Positions 1-7,537 of a stretch of DNA of 64,000 nt are shown here, piece after piece (positions within the stretch are counted from its first letter, which is position 1; every line of letters begins with the position of its first letter). The notes beneath the pieces were generated by a model that worked only from the letters and a program-made list of their open reading frames with translations, had not been told where the DNA came from and did no database searches. The translations under genes were made by a program, and so were the position numbers. Source of the stretch: Streptomyces rapamycinicus NRRL 5491 (GTDB taxonomy: Bacteria; Actinomycetota; Actinomycetes; Streptomycetales; Streptomycetaceae); NCBI RefSeq assembly GCF_024298965.1, contig NZ_CP085193.1, positions 10,788,001-10,852,000 of the forward strand. Reading direction: 5' to 3'.

Positions 1-524
1 TCGAACGCCGCGGTGTAGAGGGCCAGAACGGGTGTGGCGGGGTCGATCTCCGCCTCGGTGTCGATGTCCGGGGCGCTCCGGAGCCACTCCTCGTAGGAGT
101 CCGGGCCGGTCCCGTCGTGCTGGATCCAGCGGGTCGGCCGGTGTTCCGCCAGCTGCCGCGCCTCGGCCAGGCGTGGGCCGAGTTCCGCTTCCTGCCAGAT
201 CACGAGGCGCGGACGCAGGTCGTCCAGGGCAAAGGCCAGTTCCGCTCCGCCGAGCCGCCAGTTCGCCGGGCACAGGATCGCTCCGAGCTTGGCGCAGGCC
301 AGCAGGAGTTCCAGCACCCGGAAGGAGTTCTGCCCCGCCCAGAGCACCCTGTCGCCGGCCGCGACGCCCTGGGCGGCCAGGGCGTTCGCCACCCGGTTGA
401 CGCGGTCATCCAAGGCCGTGTAGGTCAAGCGCACCTGGCCGTCGACCACGGCCGTGGCCTGGGGACGGCCGCGTCGGTTCTCCCGCGCGATGTCGCCGAG
501 GCTGAGCGTGTGCTGCTGATTCAT
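1..524 (-). CDS. Acyl-CoA synthetase (AMP-binding), N-terminal part, runs off the left edge
   Basis: The minus-strand frame starts at an ATG at 524 behind a GGGAGGG ribosome site and continues past base 1, so about 174 N-terminal residues are visible. The reading MNQQHTLSLGDIAREN, then RLTYTALDDRVNRVANALA and GDRVLWAGQNS, is typical of the start of class I adenylate-forming fatty-acid/aryl-CoA ligases. The ATP-binding loop would lie outside the window. It is divergent from the LLM gene at 726, and a palindromic operator (588-605) and a tandem repeat (537-577) lie between them. The expected role is ATP-dependent activation of a carboxylic acid to its CoA thioester. The substrate is not predictable. 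Confidence 0.85.
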   Translation of the reverse strand, partial: MNQQHTLSLGDIARENRRGRPQATAVVDGQVRLTYTALDDRVNRVANALAAQGVAAGDRVLWAGQNSFRVLELLLACAKLGAILCPANWRLGGAELAFALDDLRPRLVIWQEAELGPRLAEARQLAEHRPTRWIQHDGTGPDSYEEWLRSAPDIDTEAEIDPATPVLALYTAAF

Positions 525-536
525 CTCTTCACCCTC

Positions 537-577
537 CCGAGGTCCGGGCCTCGATCTACCGAGGTCCGGGCCTCGAT
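537..577. repeat. Tandem 19-bp direct repeat containing a palindrome
   Basis: Two identical 19-bp copies occur at 537-555 and 559-577, a 22-bp period. Each contains the inverted repeat CGAGG-TCCGGG-CCTCG. They sit just upstream of the ATG and ribosome site of the leftward CoA ligase, so they are in its leader or promoter. They could be a second operator pair or an RNA structure; no family is recognised. Confidence 0.7.
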
Positions 578-587
578 AGTCTTATCA

Positions 588-605
588 ACCAAGCGATAGT
601 TCAAG
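588..605. promoter_or_regulatory. TetR-type operator, site 1 of 14
   Basis: ACCAAGCGATAGTTCAAG: the left arm is perfect for the shared ACCAAGC-N4-GCTTGGT consensus and the right arm is degenerate. It lies between the divergent CoA ligase (524) and LLM oxidoreductase (726). Confidence 0.55.
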
Positions 606-725
606 TAGCATGAAGCGGCCCGATCGCTGAAGAGGACGCGCTCATATGCCCGCCGCCCCAGGAGCAGGTGCCGAAACCTGTACGGGCACGGGATCGGGCG
701 TCTTCCCCACCCCGAAGGAGACGCA

Positions 726-1646
726 GTGGCAGGACATCGCCCCTTCCGATTCGCCGCCGTGGTCCGGCAGACGGATTCCGCCAAGGCATGGGCCGAGCGG
801 GCCCGGCTGCTGGAGGATTCCGGTTTCTCGGCACTGCTGGTCCCGGACCACTTCATCGGTCCACGTTTCGCACCCTTGCCGGCCATGGCCGCCGCCGCTG
901 CCGCCACGACCACGTTGCGGGTTGGCACGCTGGTGCTCTCGAACGACTACCGCCATCCGGTAGCCCTCGCGAAGGAGGCAGCGACCCTCGACGTGCTCTC
1001 TGACGGTCGGCTCGACCTCGGACTCGGCACCGGCTGGCTGCGGCAGGACTACGACCGCTCGGGCGTGGCTTTCGACCCCCCCAAGGTGCGCTTCGAAAGG
1101 TTCCAGGAGGCGGTGCGGATACTCAAGGGACTCTGGGGCGAAGGCCCCTTCTCCTTCCGGGGCCAGTACTACCGGATCGATGAGCTCGACCAGGAACCAC
1201 GCCCGGTCCGGCGCCCGCACCCCCGATTGCTCTTCCCCGGTGGCGGGCCGCGGATGCTGCGGTTCGCCGCCGCCGAAGCCGACTCCATCAATTTCGCCCT
1301 GCAGGTCAAGGCAGATGGCTCCGGCCCCGACCAACGGGACGGCGGGCTCGCCGCCTTCCTGAAGAAGATCGACATTGTCAGGGAAGCCGCGGGGGAGCGC
1401 TTCGACCGGATCGAGCTGGGGACGAGCGTTCAGCAGCTCGGTGTGGGGGTGAAGAAGGAGGAGTGGAGCTACGCCAATACCTCCCAGCAGAGCGAGACCC
1501 CGCAGGTGCTGGTCGGCGGGCTCGACGAGATCGTCGAGAAGCTGCGCTACTGGCGTGACGAACACGGCCTCTCGTACTTCGTACTGCACAACGACAAGGA
1601 CCTCGACGCCTTCATCCCGGTCGTCGCCGCGCTCGCGGGTACGTGA
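726..1646 (+). CDS. LLM-class (F420-type) oxidoreductase
   Basis: A 306-residue luciferase-like TIM-barrel protein. The GTG start at 726 follows an AAGGAG ribosome site. Landmarks are LLVPDHF near residue 40, the strand RVGTLVLSNDYRHPVALAKEAATLD, and SDGRLDLGLGTGW before residue 110. It has the ...PDH rather than EHH motif and is about 300 residues long, like the F420-dependent branch (TIGR03621-like) rather than bacterial luciferases. It should use F420H2 or F420 in a hydride transfer; the substrate is unknown. It is a single-gene unit facing a CoA ligase, and a hairpin terminator follows it. F420 use is inferred from family resemblance. Confidence 0.85.
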   Translation: MAGHRPFRFAAVVRQTDSAKAWAERARLLEDSGFSALLVPDHFIGPRFAPLPAMAAAAAATTTLRVGTLVLSNDYRHPVALAKEAATLDVLSDGRLDLGLGTGWLRQDYDRSGVAFDPPKVRFERFQEAVRILKGLWGEGPFSFRGQYYRIDELDQEPRPVRRPHPRLLFPGGGPRMLRFAAAEADSINFALQVKADGSGPDQRDGGLAAFLKKIDIVREAAGERFDRIELGTSVQQLGVGVKKEEWSYANTSQQSETPQVLVGGLDEIVEKLRYWRDEHGLSYFVLHNDKDLDAFIPVVAALAGT

Positions 1647-1680
1647 GGAACGGGCGGGGGCGTCGTTGGAACGCCCTGAG

Positions 1681-1710
1681 GCGGTGACGCGATCGGGAGG
1701 GCGTCACCGC
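1681..1710. terminator. Bidirectional hairpin terminator
   Basis: GCGGTGACGC (1681-1690) pairs perfectly with GCGTCACCGC (1701-1710) across a 10-nt loop. It lies between the convergent LLM gene and the PAS/SpoIIE phosphatase and overlaps the latter's stop codon. It has no T-run, as is common in Streptomyces. Confidence 0.6.
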
Positions 1711-3806
1711 TCCGCGCCCAGGAACTGCTCCGTCCAGATGGTTTTCCCCGACTGTGTGTACCGGCTTCCCCAGCGGTCCGTGAGCTGTGCGACGAGGAAG
1801 AGCCCGCGTCCACCCTCGTCGGTGCTGCGCGCCCGGCGCAGCCGCGGCTGGCTGTTGCTGGGGTCGGAGACCTCGCACACCAGCACCCGGTCGCGGATGA
1901 GACGCAGCCCGATGGGCCCACTCGCATACCGAATGGCGTTGGTGACCAGCTCGCTCACCACGAGTTCGGTGGTGAAGGCCAGATGATCGAGCCGCCAGTT
2001 GGCCAGTTGCCGGGTGACCCGCTCTCGCGCCCGTATGACCACGGACGGGTCCGCGGGGAACTCCCAGGAGGCGATGTCATGTGCCGGGATGGCCCGGGTA
2101 CGGGCCAGGAGTACGGCGGCGTCATCGGGACGGGTCGTGTCCAGGAGCTCGGTGAACGCGTCGCGGCCGACATGGTCGAGGTTGCAACCAGGGGCGGCAT
2201 GGGTGCTCAGCCAGTGACGCAGTCGCTCCATACCGAGTCCTATGTCGCCCGTGGGGAAGTCCACGAGGCCGTCGGTGTAGAACGCCAGCACACTCCCCGG
2301 CTCGAGCTCGAATTCGGCGGGTTCGAACGGCATCCCGCCCACGCCCAGTGGCGGACCGGGAACGAGGTCCACGAAGCGAGCCGTGGCGTCCGGTCGCACG
2401 ACGATGGGAGGAGGGTGTCCGGCACTGGCGAGAACACACTTGCGCGTCCCCGGGTCGTACACGCCGTACAGGCAAGTGGCACCGAGGACGTCCGTGTCCG
2501 AGCCGGACTCCGCTCCGCGGTCCGCGGCCGGCCCGGTGACCAGATCGTCCAGGTGAGTCAGCAGTTCATCGGGGTCGAGGTCCAGGTCGGCCAGGGTCTG
2601 CACCGCGGTGCGCACTCTGGCCATCGTCGCCGCCGCGTGGATGCCGTGTCCGACGACGTCCCCTATGACGAAGGCGATGCGCAGGCCGGGGAGGGGAATG
2701 ACGTCGAACCAGTCGGTGCTGACACCGGTTCCCGGGGACGCAGGCAGATGCATGCCGGTGGTTTCCGCCGCCGTGCTCTCGGCGACGGAGCGGGGCAGCA
2801 GGCTGCTCCGCAGCGCGGTGGCGGCGTGGCGCTCCCGGAGGGAGCGACGGGTGTTGTCCAGGCTCAGCGCGGCGGAGGCGGCGATCTGCTCGAGCAGGGC
2901 GAGGTCGTCGCCGTCGAACGGCGTGGTAGGCCACCGCGTGCGCCACACGGTGATCGCGCCCAGCAGCAGGCCCCGGGCGTACAGCGGAGCACTCAGCCCC
3001 GAATGCGTTCCTTCGGGAATCACCGACTGGACCAGGCCGGGGTCGTGGCCGAGTGACGCCTTGAGTGCGTCGATGTCGTTGATCAGAACGCCGTGCCCCT
3101 CCTGGAGCAGGCGCAGCTCCGGGAAGTCCGGAACGGTGGGGGTCTCGGCGCCCTCGACCGAAAGTTTGGCGGGCCACCCGCCGCCGCGCCGCACAGCGGC
3201 CATCCTGCGCAGATGCAGTTCCCCGAAACGCGTGACGGCTGGGATGTCGTCTCCCTGCGGCACGGCCTCGGCGAGGTCTACCGCCACCACATCGGCGAAA
3301 TCGGCGGCAAGGAGAGCCGCGAGTTCTGTGACGATCCGTGCCGCATCCGAGGACGGCTCGATACTGACCGCGGCACGGAGCAGATCCAGATTGCGGTGAG
3401 TCCGCCAGTTCCGCTCATCCGGACGGGAGGCGGACGCGACCCCCGTCTCCGGATGGACCAGCACCAGGCAACGGCCCGTGGCTTCCGTCGTCGCGGCGGC
3501 TACCAGCGGGAGGATGTGCATGGAGGCCGTCACCAGGTGCCCGTCATGGTTGCGCAGGGTAGCGGGGTGGATGACTGACGGATCTGTGCGGGCGGCTGCC
3601 AGTGCGGTGGCGAATGCCTCCTGGTCCGCCCACAGGCGATGGGCGGGAAGTCCTCCGAGTTCTTCGGCCTGATATCCGAGGAGTCTCTCGAACGCCGGTG
3701 TCGACGCCAGGACCCGCCCGCGCCCGTCCAGCACGATCGCCGCGCCCCTGACAGCGTCGCTCGGAAGGGGAGGAACGTACCTGTCGTCCCGGCTGGCTGG
3801 ACTCAT
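1704..3806 (-). CDS. PAS-GAF-PP2C (SpoIIE/RsbU) serine phosphatase with C-terminal anti-sigma-type kinase domain
   Basis: About 700 residues. In order it has a PAS domain (about 20-120, GRVLASTPAFERLLGYQAEELGG), a GAF domain (about 155-320), a PP2C/SpoIIE phosphatase domain (about 360-560; metal-binding Asp in STDWFDV, GDVVGHG and YTDGLVD) and an RsbW-like HATPase_c domain (about 570-695; N-box ELVTNAIRY, G2 box DEGGRGLFLV). This multi-sensor layout is very common in Streptomyces and controls anti-sigma/anti-anti-sigma partner switching. I chose the ATG at 3806; an in-frame start at 3890 is possible but leaves only 3 bases after the upstream gene's stop. It sits downstream of the DUF35 gene on the same strand and may be co-transcribed. 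It is unrelated in function to the catabolic genes unless it signals their inducer. Confidence 0.9.
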   Translation of the reverse strand: MSPASRDDRYVPPLPSDAVRGAAIVLDGRGRVLASTPAFERLLGYQAEELGGLPAHRLWADQEAFATALAAARTDPSVIHPATLRNHDGHLVTASMHILPLVAAATTEATGRCLVLVHPETGVASASRPDERNWRTHRNLDLLRAAVSIEPSSDAARIVTELAALLAADFADVVAVDLAEAVPQGDDIPAVTRFGELHLRRMAAVRRGGGWPAKLSVEGAETPTVPDFPELRLLQEGHGVLINDIDALKASLGHDPGLVQSVIPEGTHSGLSAPLYARGLLLGAITVWRTRWPTTPFDGDDLALLEQIAASAALSLDNTRRSLRERHAATALRSSLLPRSVAESTAAETTGMHLPASPGTGVSTDWFDVIPLPGLRIAFVIGDVVGHGIHAAATMARVRTAVQTLADLDLDPDELLTHLDDLVTGPAADRGAESGSDTDVLGATCLYGVYDPGTRKCVLASAGHPPPIVVRPDATARFVDLVPGPPLGVGGMPFEPAEFELEPGSVLAFYTDGLVDFPTGDIGLGMERLRHWLSTHAAPGCNLDHVGRDAFTELLDTTRPDDAAVLLARTRAIPAHDIASWEFPADPSVVIRARERVTRQLANWRLDHLAFTTELVVSELVTNAIRYASGPIGLRLIRDRVLVCEVSDPSNSQPRLRRARSTDEGGRGLFLVAQLTDRWGSRYTQSGKTIWTEQFLGAER

Positions 3807-3893
3807 CTCATTCTTCGCCGCACTCTTCACAAACACCTTACAGGGACTGCTCGCGATCGCGCCGCTGGAAGAGTGCCCGGTCCTCGCCACTGG

Positions 3894-4316
3894 TCAGCCG
3901 GTCGGGCGCCACGTCAATAGTGACGCACGGTGAGCGTGCGCGTCCTCGTCGTCATACCTGAGGTCGTGGTATTCCGCCACGACCGGCAGTCCGATGTGCA
4001 ACCCGGCGCCGTCCTGCGGTCCGTTCCATCCGCCCGGCAGGATCAGATCGTCACCCTCGGCCAGCCGGACGAGCAGCACGACATAGGGCACTTGACGACC
4101 GGGTTGCAGCGCGCGGTGGCAGACGGTCCAGCTGGCCACCGTGCCCCGGCCGTCCGCCGTTTCCCAGGTCCACGCGAAGCTGCCGCAGCCGTTGCACATG
4201 GCCCGCGGCGCCCAGCGAAGCAGCCCGCACCCGTCGCAGCGCTGGAGGATCAGCCGGTGCTCGGCCAGCGCCTGCCACCACGGTGCGGAGTCACGGTCGG
4301 GGACGGGGCGGTTCAT
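3894..4316 (-). CDS. DUF35 zinc-ribbon/OB-fold protein (acyl-CoA-associated)
   Basis: 140 residues. A rubredoxin-like zinc ribbon (CDGC ... CNGC, about residues 27-45) is followed by an OB-fold (GTVASWTVCHRA...YVVLLVRLAEGDDLI). The family (OB_aCoA_assoc, like ChsH2 of steroid side-chain degradation) forms complexes with thiolase-fold partners and MaoC hydratases. Its ATG overlaps the TGA of the upstream thiolase gene (ATGA), strong evidence that the two products work as a complex. It probably supplies the acyl-CoA-binding surface for that thiolase-fold protein. Confidence 0.88.
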   Translation of the reverse strand: MNRPVPDRDSAPWWQALAEHRLILQRCDGCGLLRWAPRAMCNGCGSFAWTWETADGRGTVASWTVCHRALQPGRQVPYVVLLVRLAEGDDLILPGGWNGPQDGAGLHIGLPVVAEYHDLRYDDEDAHAHRASLLTWRPTG

Positions 4317-5485
4317 GAGTCCCTCCTGAGGACCAGGGCCGAGGTCACCCCGGATACATAGCCGGGCTGGCCGGTGACCAGCGCGGTTTCGGCGCCCTGC
4401 ACCTGCCGTGCCCCTGCCACTCCGCGCAGTTGCAGTACGGCCTCGACGGCGTGGTTGAGGCCATGAACATATCCCTCGGACAGATGGCCGCCGTGGGTGT
4501 TGACCGGCAGCGTGCCACCGAGCGCGGTCTCTCCCGCGGCCACGAACGGTGCGGCTTGCCCGGGGGCACAGAAGCCGTAGTCCTCGAGCTGCATCAGGAC
4601 CAGCGGGGTGAAGGCGTCGTACAGCTCGGCCACGCTGATCTCGCGCGGGCCGATTCCGGCGGCGGCGAACAGGCGGGGAGCCATCGTCCGCGCCGCGCTG
4701 GTGGACAGGTCGGCGTATCCGTCGGAGAAGTAACTGTGGCCACCACCGGTGGCCGCCGCGCTGATCAGCACCGGCGGATGGAGCAGATCGCGGGCGCGCT
4801 CGGCGGAGGTCACGATGACGGCGATGGCGGCGTCGGTCTCCAGACAGCAGTCGTACAGCCGCAGCGGTTCGGCGATCCATCGCGACCCCAGGTACTCGTC
4901 CATGGTCAGTGGGGCCCGCATGAGTGCCCGATCGTTGAGCGCGGCGTGTGCCCGCTGGCTGATCGCGACGCGACCGAGGTCCTCGGACGACGCTCCGCTG
5001 CGTTGCAGGTAGGCACGGCCGATGAGGGCGTACTGCTGGGGTGGTGCGAGAAGGCCGTAAGGCACCTGGTACTGGAATTCGACGAGGGTGGGAGCCGCAC
5101 GTCCGGTTCCGCCCATGCGGAACTCGGACCGTGCGTTGAGCGACCGCCACACGACGACGGTCTCCGCCTGGCCGGCCGCCACCGCCGTCGCGGCGGCGCC
5201 GACAGCGGCCGAGGACATGCTGCCGCCGCCGTTCAGGTCGAGCAGCAGCCGTGGATCGCGGACGCCGAGGCAGGCCGCCACCGCGGCGGCGGGTGCCGAG
5301 TCGCCCACTGAGTGAGTGACCAGGCCGTCGATGTCCCGCAGCCCAAGGCCCGCGTCCGACAGCGCGGCGCTGATCGCGCGCAGCGCCAGCTCCAGCGTGC
5401 TGACCCCGGAATTCTTCGAGTACGGGGTCCAGCCGACGCCCGTGATGGCGGTGCGGTCACGCAGGCCGTGTCCGGGCACGGTCAC
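4313..5485 (-). CDS. Thiolase-fold lipid-transfer/aldolase-like protein (SCP2/Ltp2 type), without active-site Cys
   Basis: 390 residues from a GTG at 5485 that overlaps the TGA of the upstream gene (GTGA). The core starts TAITGVGWTPYSK and ends with the conserved NTHGGHLSEGYVHGLNHAVE block around the catalytic His. The position normally holding the nucleophilic Cys reads GGGSMSSAAVG, so Cys is replaced. Cys-less thiolases paired with DUF35 proteins include the Ltp2-type retro-aldolases of steroid side-chain catabolism. I therefore infer C-C cleavage of a beta-hydroxyacyl-CoA rather than ordinary thiolysis. The partner is the overlapping DUF35 gene. Confidence 0.85.
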   Translation of the reverse strand: MTVPGHGLRDRTAITGVGWTPYSKNSGVSTLELALRAISAALSDAGLGLRDIDGLVTHSVGDSAPAAAVAACLGVRDPRLLLDLNGGGSMSSAAVGAAATAVAAGQAETVVVWRSLNARSEFRMGGTGRAAPTLVEFQYQVPYGLLAPPQQYALIGRAYLQRSGASSEDLGRVAISQRAHAALNDRALMRAPLTMDEYLGSRWIAEPLRLYDCCLETDAAIAVIVTSAERARDLLHPPVLISAAATGGGHSYFSDGYADLSTSAARTMAPRLFAAAGIGPREISVAELYDAFTPLVLMQLEDYGFCAPGQAAPFVAAGETALGGTLPVNTHGGHLSEGYVHGLNHAVEAVLQLRGVAGARQVQGAETALVTGQPGYVSGVTSALVLRRDS

Positions 5486-6246
5486 CGCGGGGCGAGCTTG
5501 GAGCCGGGGAAGGCGGCGAGCAGCGTCTCCCGCCACGGGCCGTCCAGGAATTCGCGGGCGCGCTTGTTCCACTTCAGCAGCCGGTCGTCCCCCTTCACCT
5601 CGTCGTCCAGACCGAGCGCGGCGTCTCGGGCGCGCTGGAGGGCTAGATGCGCGTCGAGGTCGGTTCCCCAGACCGTTACCACCTCTGTGTCGCTGAGCAG
5701 TACCTCGTACAGACCGGTTAGGCGGTGGCCGTGCTCCGCCATGACAGGAGCGCGTTCCTCCCGCACCGCGGCGAGGTAGTCATGGGCGGCGCCGGGCTTT
5801 ACCTGGGCGGACTCGAAGAGGAAGAACGGCGCCCGGTAGCCCTCCTGGACGATGTCGGCGAGAGCGGGACTTCCGGCTACCGCGCCGAGCGGCCGGGAGA
5901 AGGCGCTCCACCGCAGATCGTCGATCTGCGACAGGAACAACTCCGGCTTGACGTCATCGTAGATCTCCATCATCTGGCGCCAGCCGCCGTCCCAGCCGCC
6001 ACGGCAGTCCCAGAGTGTGACGGCCTTGAACTGGGTGTGACCGGTGATGCCCACGGCGTAGAAGGCGCCGACGAGGTCGATGTCGGAGGAACGCACCGAC
6101 TGGGATGTGGTGAGTACGGATGTACCGCTCTCCAGCGCTTCGTCCTCGCGCTTGTAAGCGGTCAGCCACTCCAGGTACTTCAGTGGCCGTTGCGAGTTCA
6201 TGGGGTGGAACTGGACCTCTTCGAGCAGATAGATGCCGCGCCGCAT
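5482..6246 (-). CDS. NIPSNAP/EthD-like dimeric alpha-beta barrel protein
   Basis: 254 residues with an AAGGAG ribosome site ahead of the ATG at 6246. It appears to contain two ferredoxin-like repeats; the second (about 140-215, FFLFESAQVKPGAAHDYLAA...EVVTVWGTDLDAHLALQRA) resembles NIPSNAP domains. Members often sit in catabolic and secondary-metabolic operons and bind hydrophobic intermediates, but few have a proven reaction. It leads an operon with the thiolase-fold and DUF35 genes, behind the operator at 6286-6303. Its chemical role is unknown. Confidence 0.65.
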   Translation of the reverse strand: MRRGIYLLEEVQFHPMNSQRPLKYLEWLTAYKREDEALESGTSVLTTSQSVRSSDIDLVGAFYAVGITGHTQFKAVTLWDCRGGWDGGWRQMMEIYDDVKPELFLSQIDDLRWSAFSRPLGAVAGSPALADIVQEGYRAPFFLFESAQVKPGAAHDYLAAVREERAPVMAEHGHRLTGLYEVLLSDTEVVTVWGTDLDAHLALQRARDAALGLDDEVKGDDRLLKWNKRAREFLDGPWRETLLAAFPGSKLAPR

Positions 6247-6285
6247 GCCGGGCTCCTTGAGGATGGGGATCGACTCGATTATTCA

Positions 6286-6303
6286 ACCGAGCGCTTGCTT
6301 GGG
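6286..6303. promoter_or_regulatory. TetR-type operator, site 2 of 14
   Basis: ACCGAGCGCTTGCTTGGG matches ACCAAGC-N4-GCTTGGT with one mismatch per arm. It is 40 bp upstream of the NIPSNAP-like gene start. Confidence 0.7.
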
Positions 6304-6347
6304 AGGTTAATTGTCGTGCGGCCGCCCGGTCAATGCGTCGTCCGCGA

Positions 6348-7526
6348 CTATGGCCGGACCAGGATCGCCGCGCTGCCCAGACTTCCGCCGAACCCGGTGC
6401 ACAACGCCACCGAGGGATCGCGCACCTGGTTCGCCACCGCCTCGCCCCGCAACTGGCGCACCGCCTCGGCGATGTTGTTGAGCCCGTGCACGTATCCCTC
6501 GGACAGCAAGCCGCCGTGCGGATTGACCGGGAGACGCCCGTCGTCGTCCGCCCCGCCGTCCCGGAAGAACGCGCCGGCCTCTCCGCGGGACACCAGACCG
6601 AAGTCCTCCAGCTGTACCGGAACGACCCAGGAGTACGCGTCATAGATCAGAGCGAGATCGATATCGCGCGGGGACATGCCCGCCCGTGCGTACAGCGGAG
6701 CGGCGAGGTAGGAGGAGAACAGCCGCTCGACATCCGGCGCCCGGTCCATTTCGGAGGTCCCCGGCCCGCCGCCGCGCACCACGGTGTGTACGCGGGGGCT
6801 GCCCGGCCGGGTGGAGTCCGCCACATCCGTCCGGGCGACCACGAGGGCCACCGCGCCGTCGCTCTCCAGACAGCAGTCCACACGGCGCAGCGGTGTGGCG
6901 ACAAGGGGCGTGGCGAGGTAGTCGTCGAGTGTGAGGGGTTCGCGGAAGACCGCTCGGGGGTTGCGCGAGGCGTGGCGGCGGGAGTGGCGGACTACTGCCG
7001 CCAGATCCGCTTCGGTGGCACCCGTTTCGTACATCCACCGCTGGGCGGCCAGCGCGAACAGATGGACCGGCCCCAACATGCCGTGAGGCAGTGAGAACTG
7101 CGCTTCGGCTCCCGCGCCGATGCGCAGCGCGGTCTGCCCCATCCGCTTGCCGGAGCGGCCATTGAGGGCGCGGTAGACAAGAACGGCCCGTGCTGTTCCG
7201 GAGTCGATGAGCATCGCGGCGTCCGCGAGGATCGACGCACACTGGGTGCCGCCTCCGTAGAACTCGTTGCTCCATACCGGATCCGGCAGGCGCAGGGCCG
7301 AAGCGAGGTAGCCGACGGGAACGGAGTCGTCGAGGTGGTAGCTGAGCACCGCGTCCACGTCCCCGGCGGTCAGTCCGGCGTCGTCGATGGCCGCCCGGCA
7401 TGCTTGGCGGGCGAGAGCGAGCACCGAAGTGCCGGAGTCCCGGGAAAGCTCGGTCATGCCCACACCGGTGATGGCCGCCTTCCCCGAGAAGGACTGCCGC
7501 CGCCAGGCCGTCTGCCCGCCGCTCAC
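6348..7526 (-). CDS. Thiolase-fold protein (acetyl-CoA acetyltransferase/lipid-transfer family), Cys present
   Basis: 392 residues from a GTG at 7526, 11 bases after the stop of the upstream acyl-CoA synthetase. The core KAAITGVGMTELSRDSG and the C-terminal NPHGGLLSEGYVHGLNNIAE block are collinear with the protein at 4313-5485. Unlike that paralogue it keeps a Cys in a thiolase-like CAS context (GGGTQCASILADA). It is expected to act on a CoA thioester, by thiolysis or retro-aldol cleavage. No DUF35 gene adjoins it; the ones at 3894 and 32810 are candidate partners. It is co-transcribed with the NDP-forming synthetase. Confidence 0.85.
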   Translation of the reverse strand: MSGGQTAWRRQSFSGKAAITGVGMTELSRDSGTSVLALARQACRAAIDDAGLTAGDVDAVLSYHLDDSVPVGYLASALRLPDPVWSNEFYGGGTQCASILADAAMLIDSGTARAVLVYRALNGRSGKRMGQTALRIGAGAEAQFSLPHGMLGPVHLFALAAQRWMYETGATEADLAAVVRHSRRHASRNPRAVFREPLTLDDYLATPLVATPLRRVDCCLESDGAVALVVARTDVADSTRPGSPRVHTVVRGGGPGTSEMDRAPDVERLFSSYLAAPLYARAGMSPRDIDLALIYDAYSWVVPVQLEDFGLVSRGEAGAFFRDGGADDDGRLPVNPHGGLLSEGYVHGLNNIAEAVRQLRGEAVANQVRDPSVALCTGFGGSLGSAAILVRP

Positions 7527-7537
7527 CGGTCCGCTGC

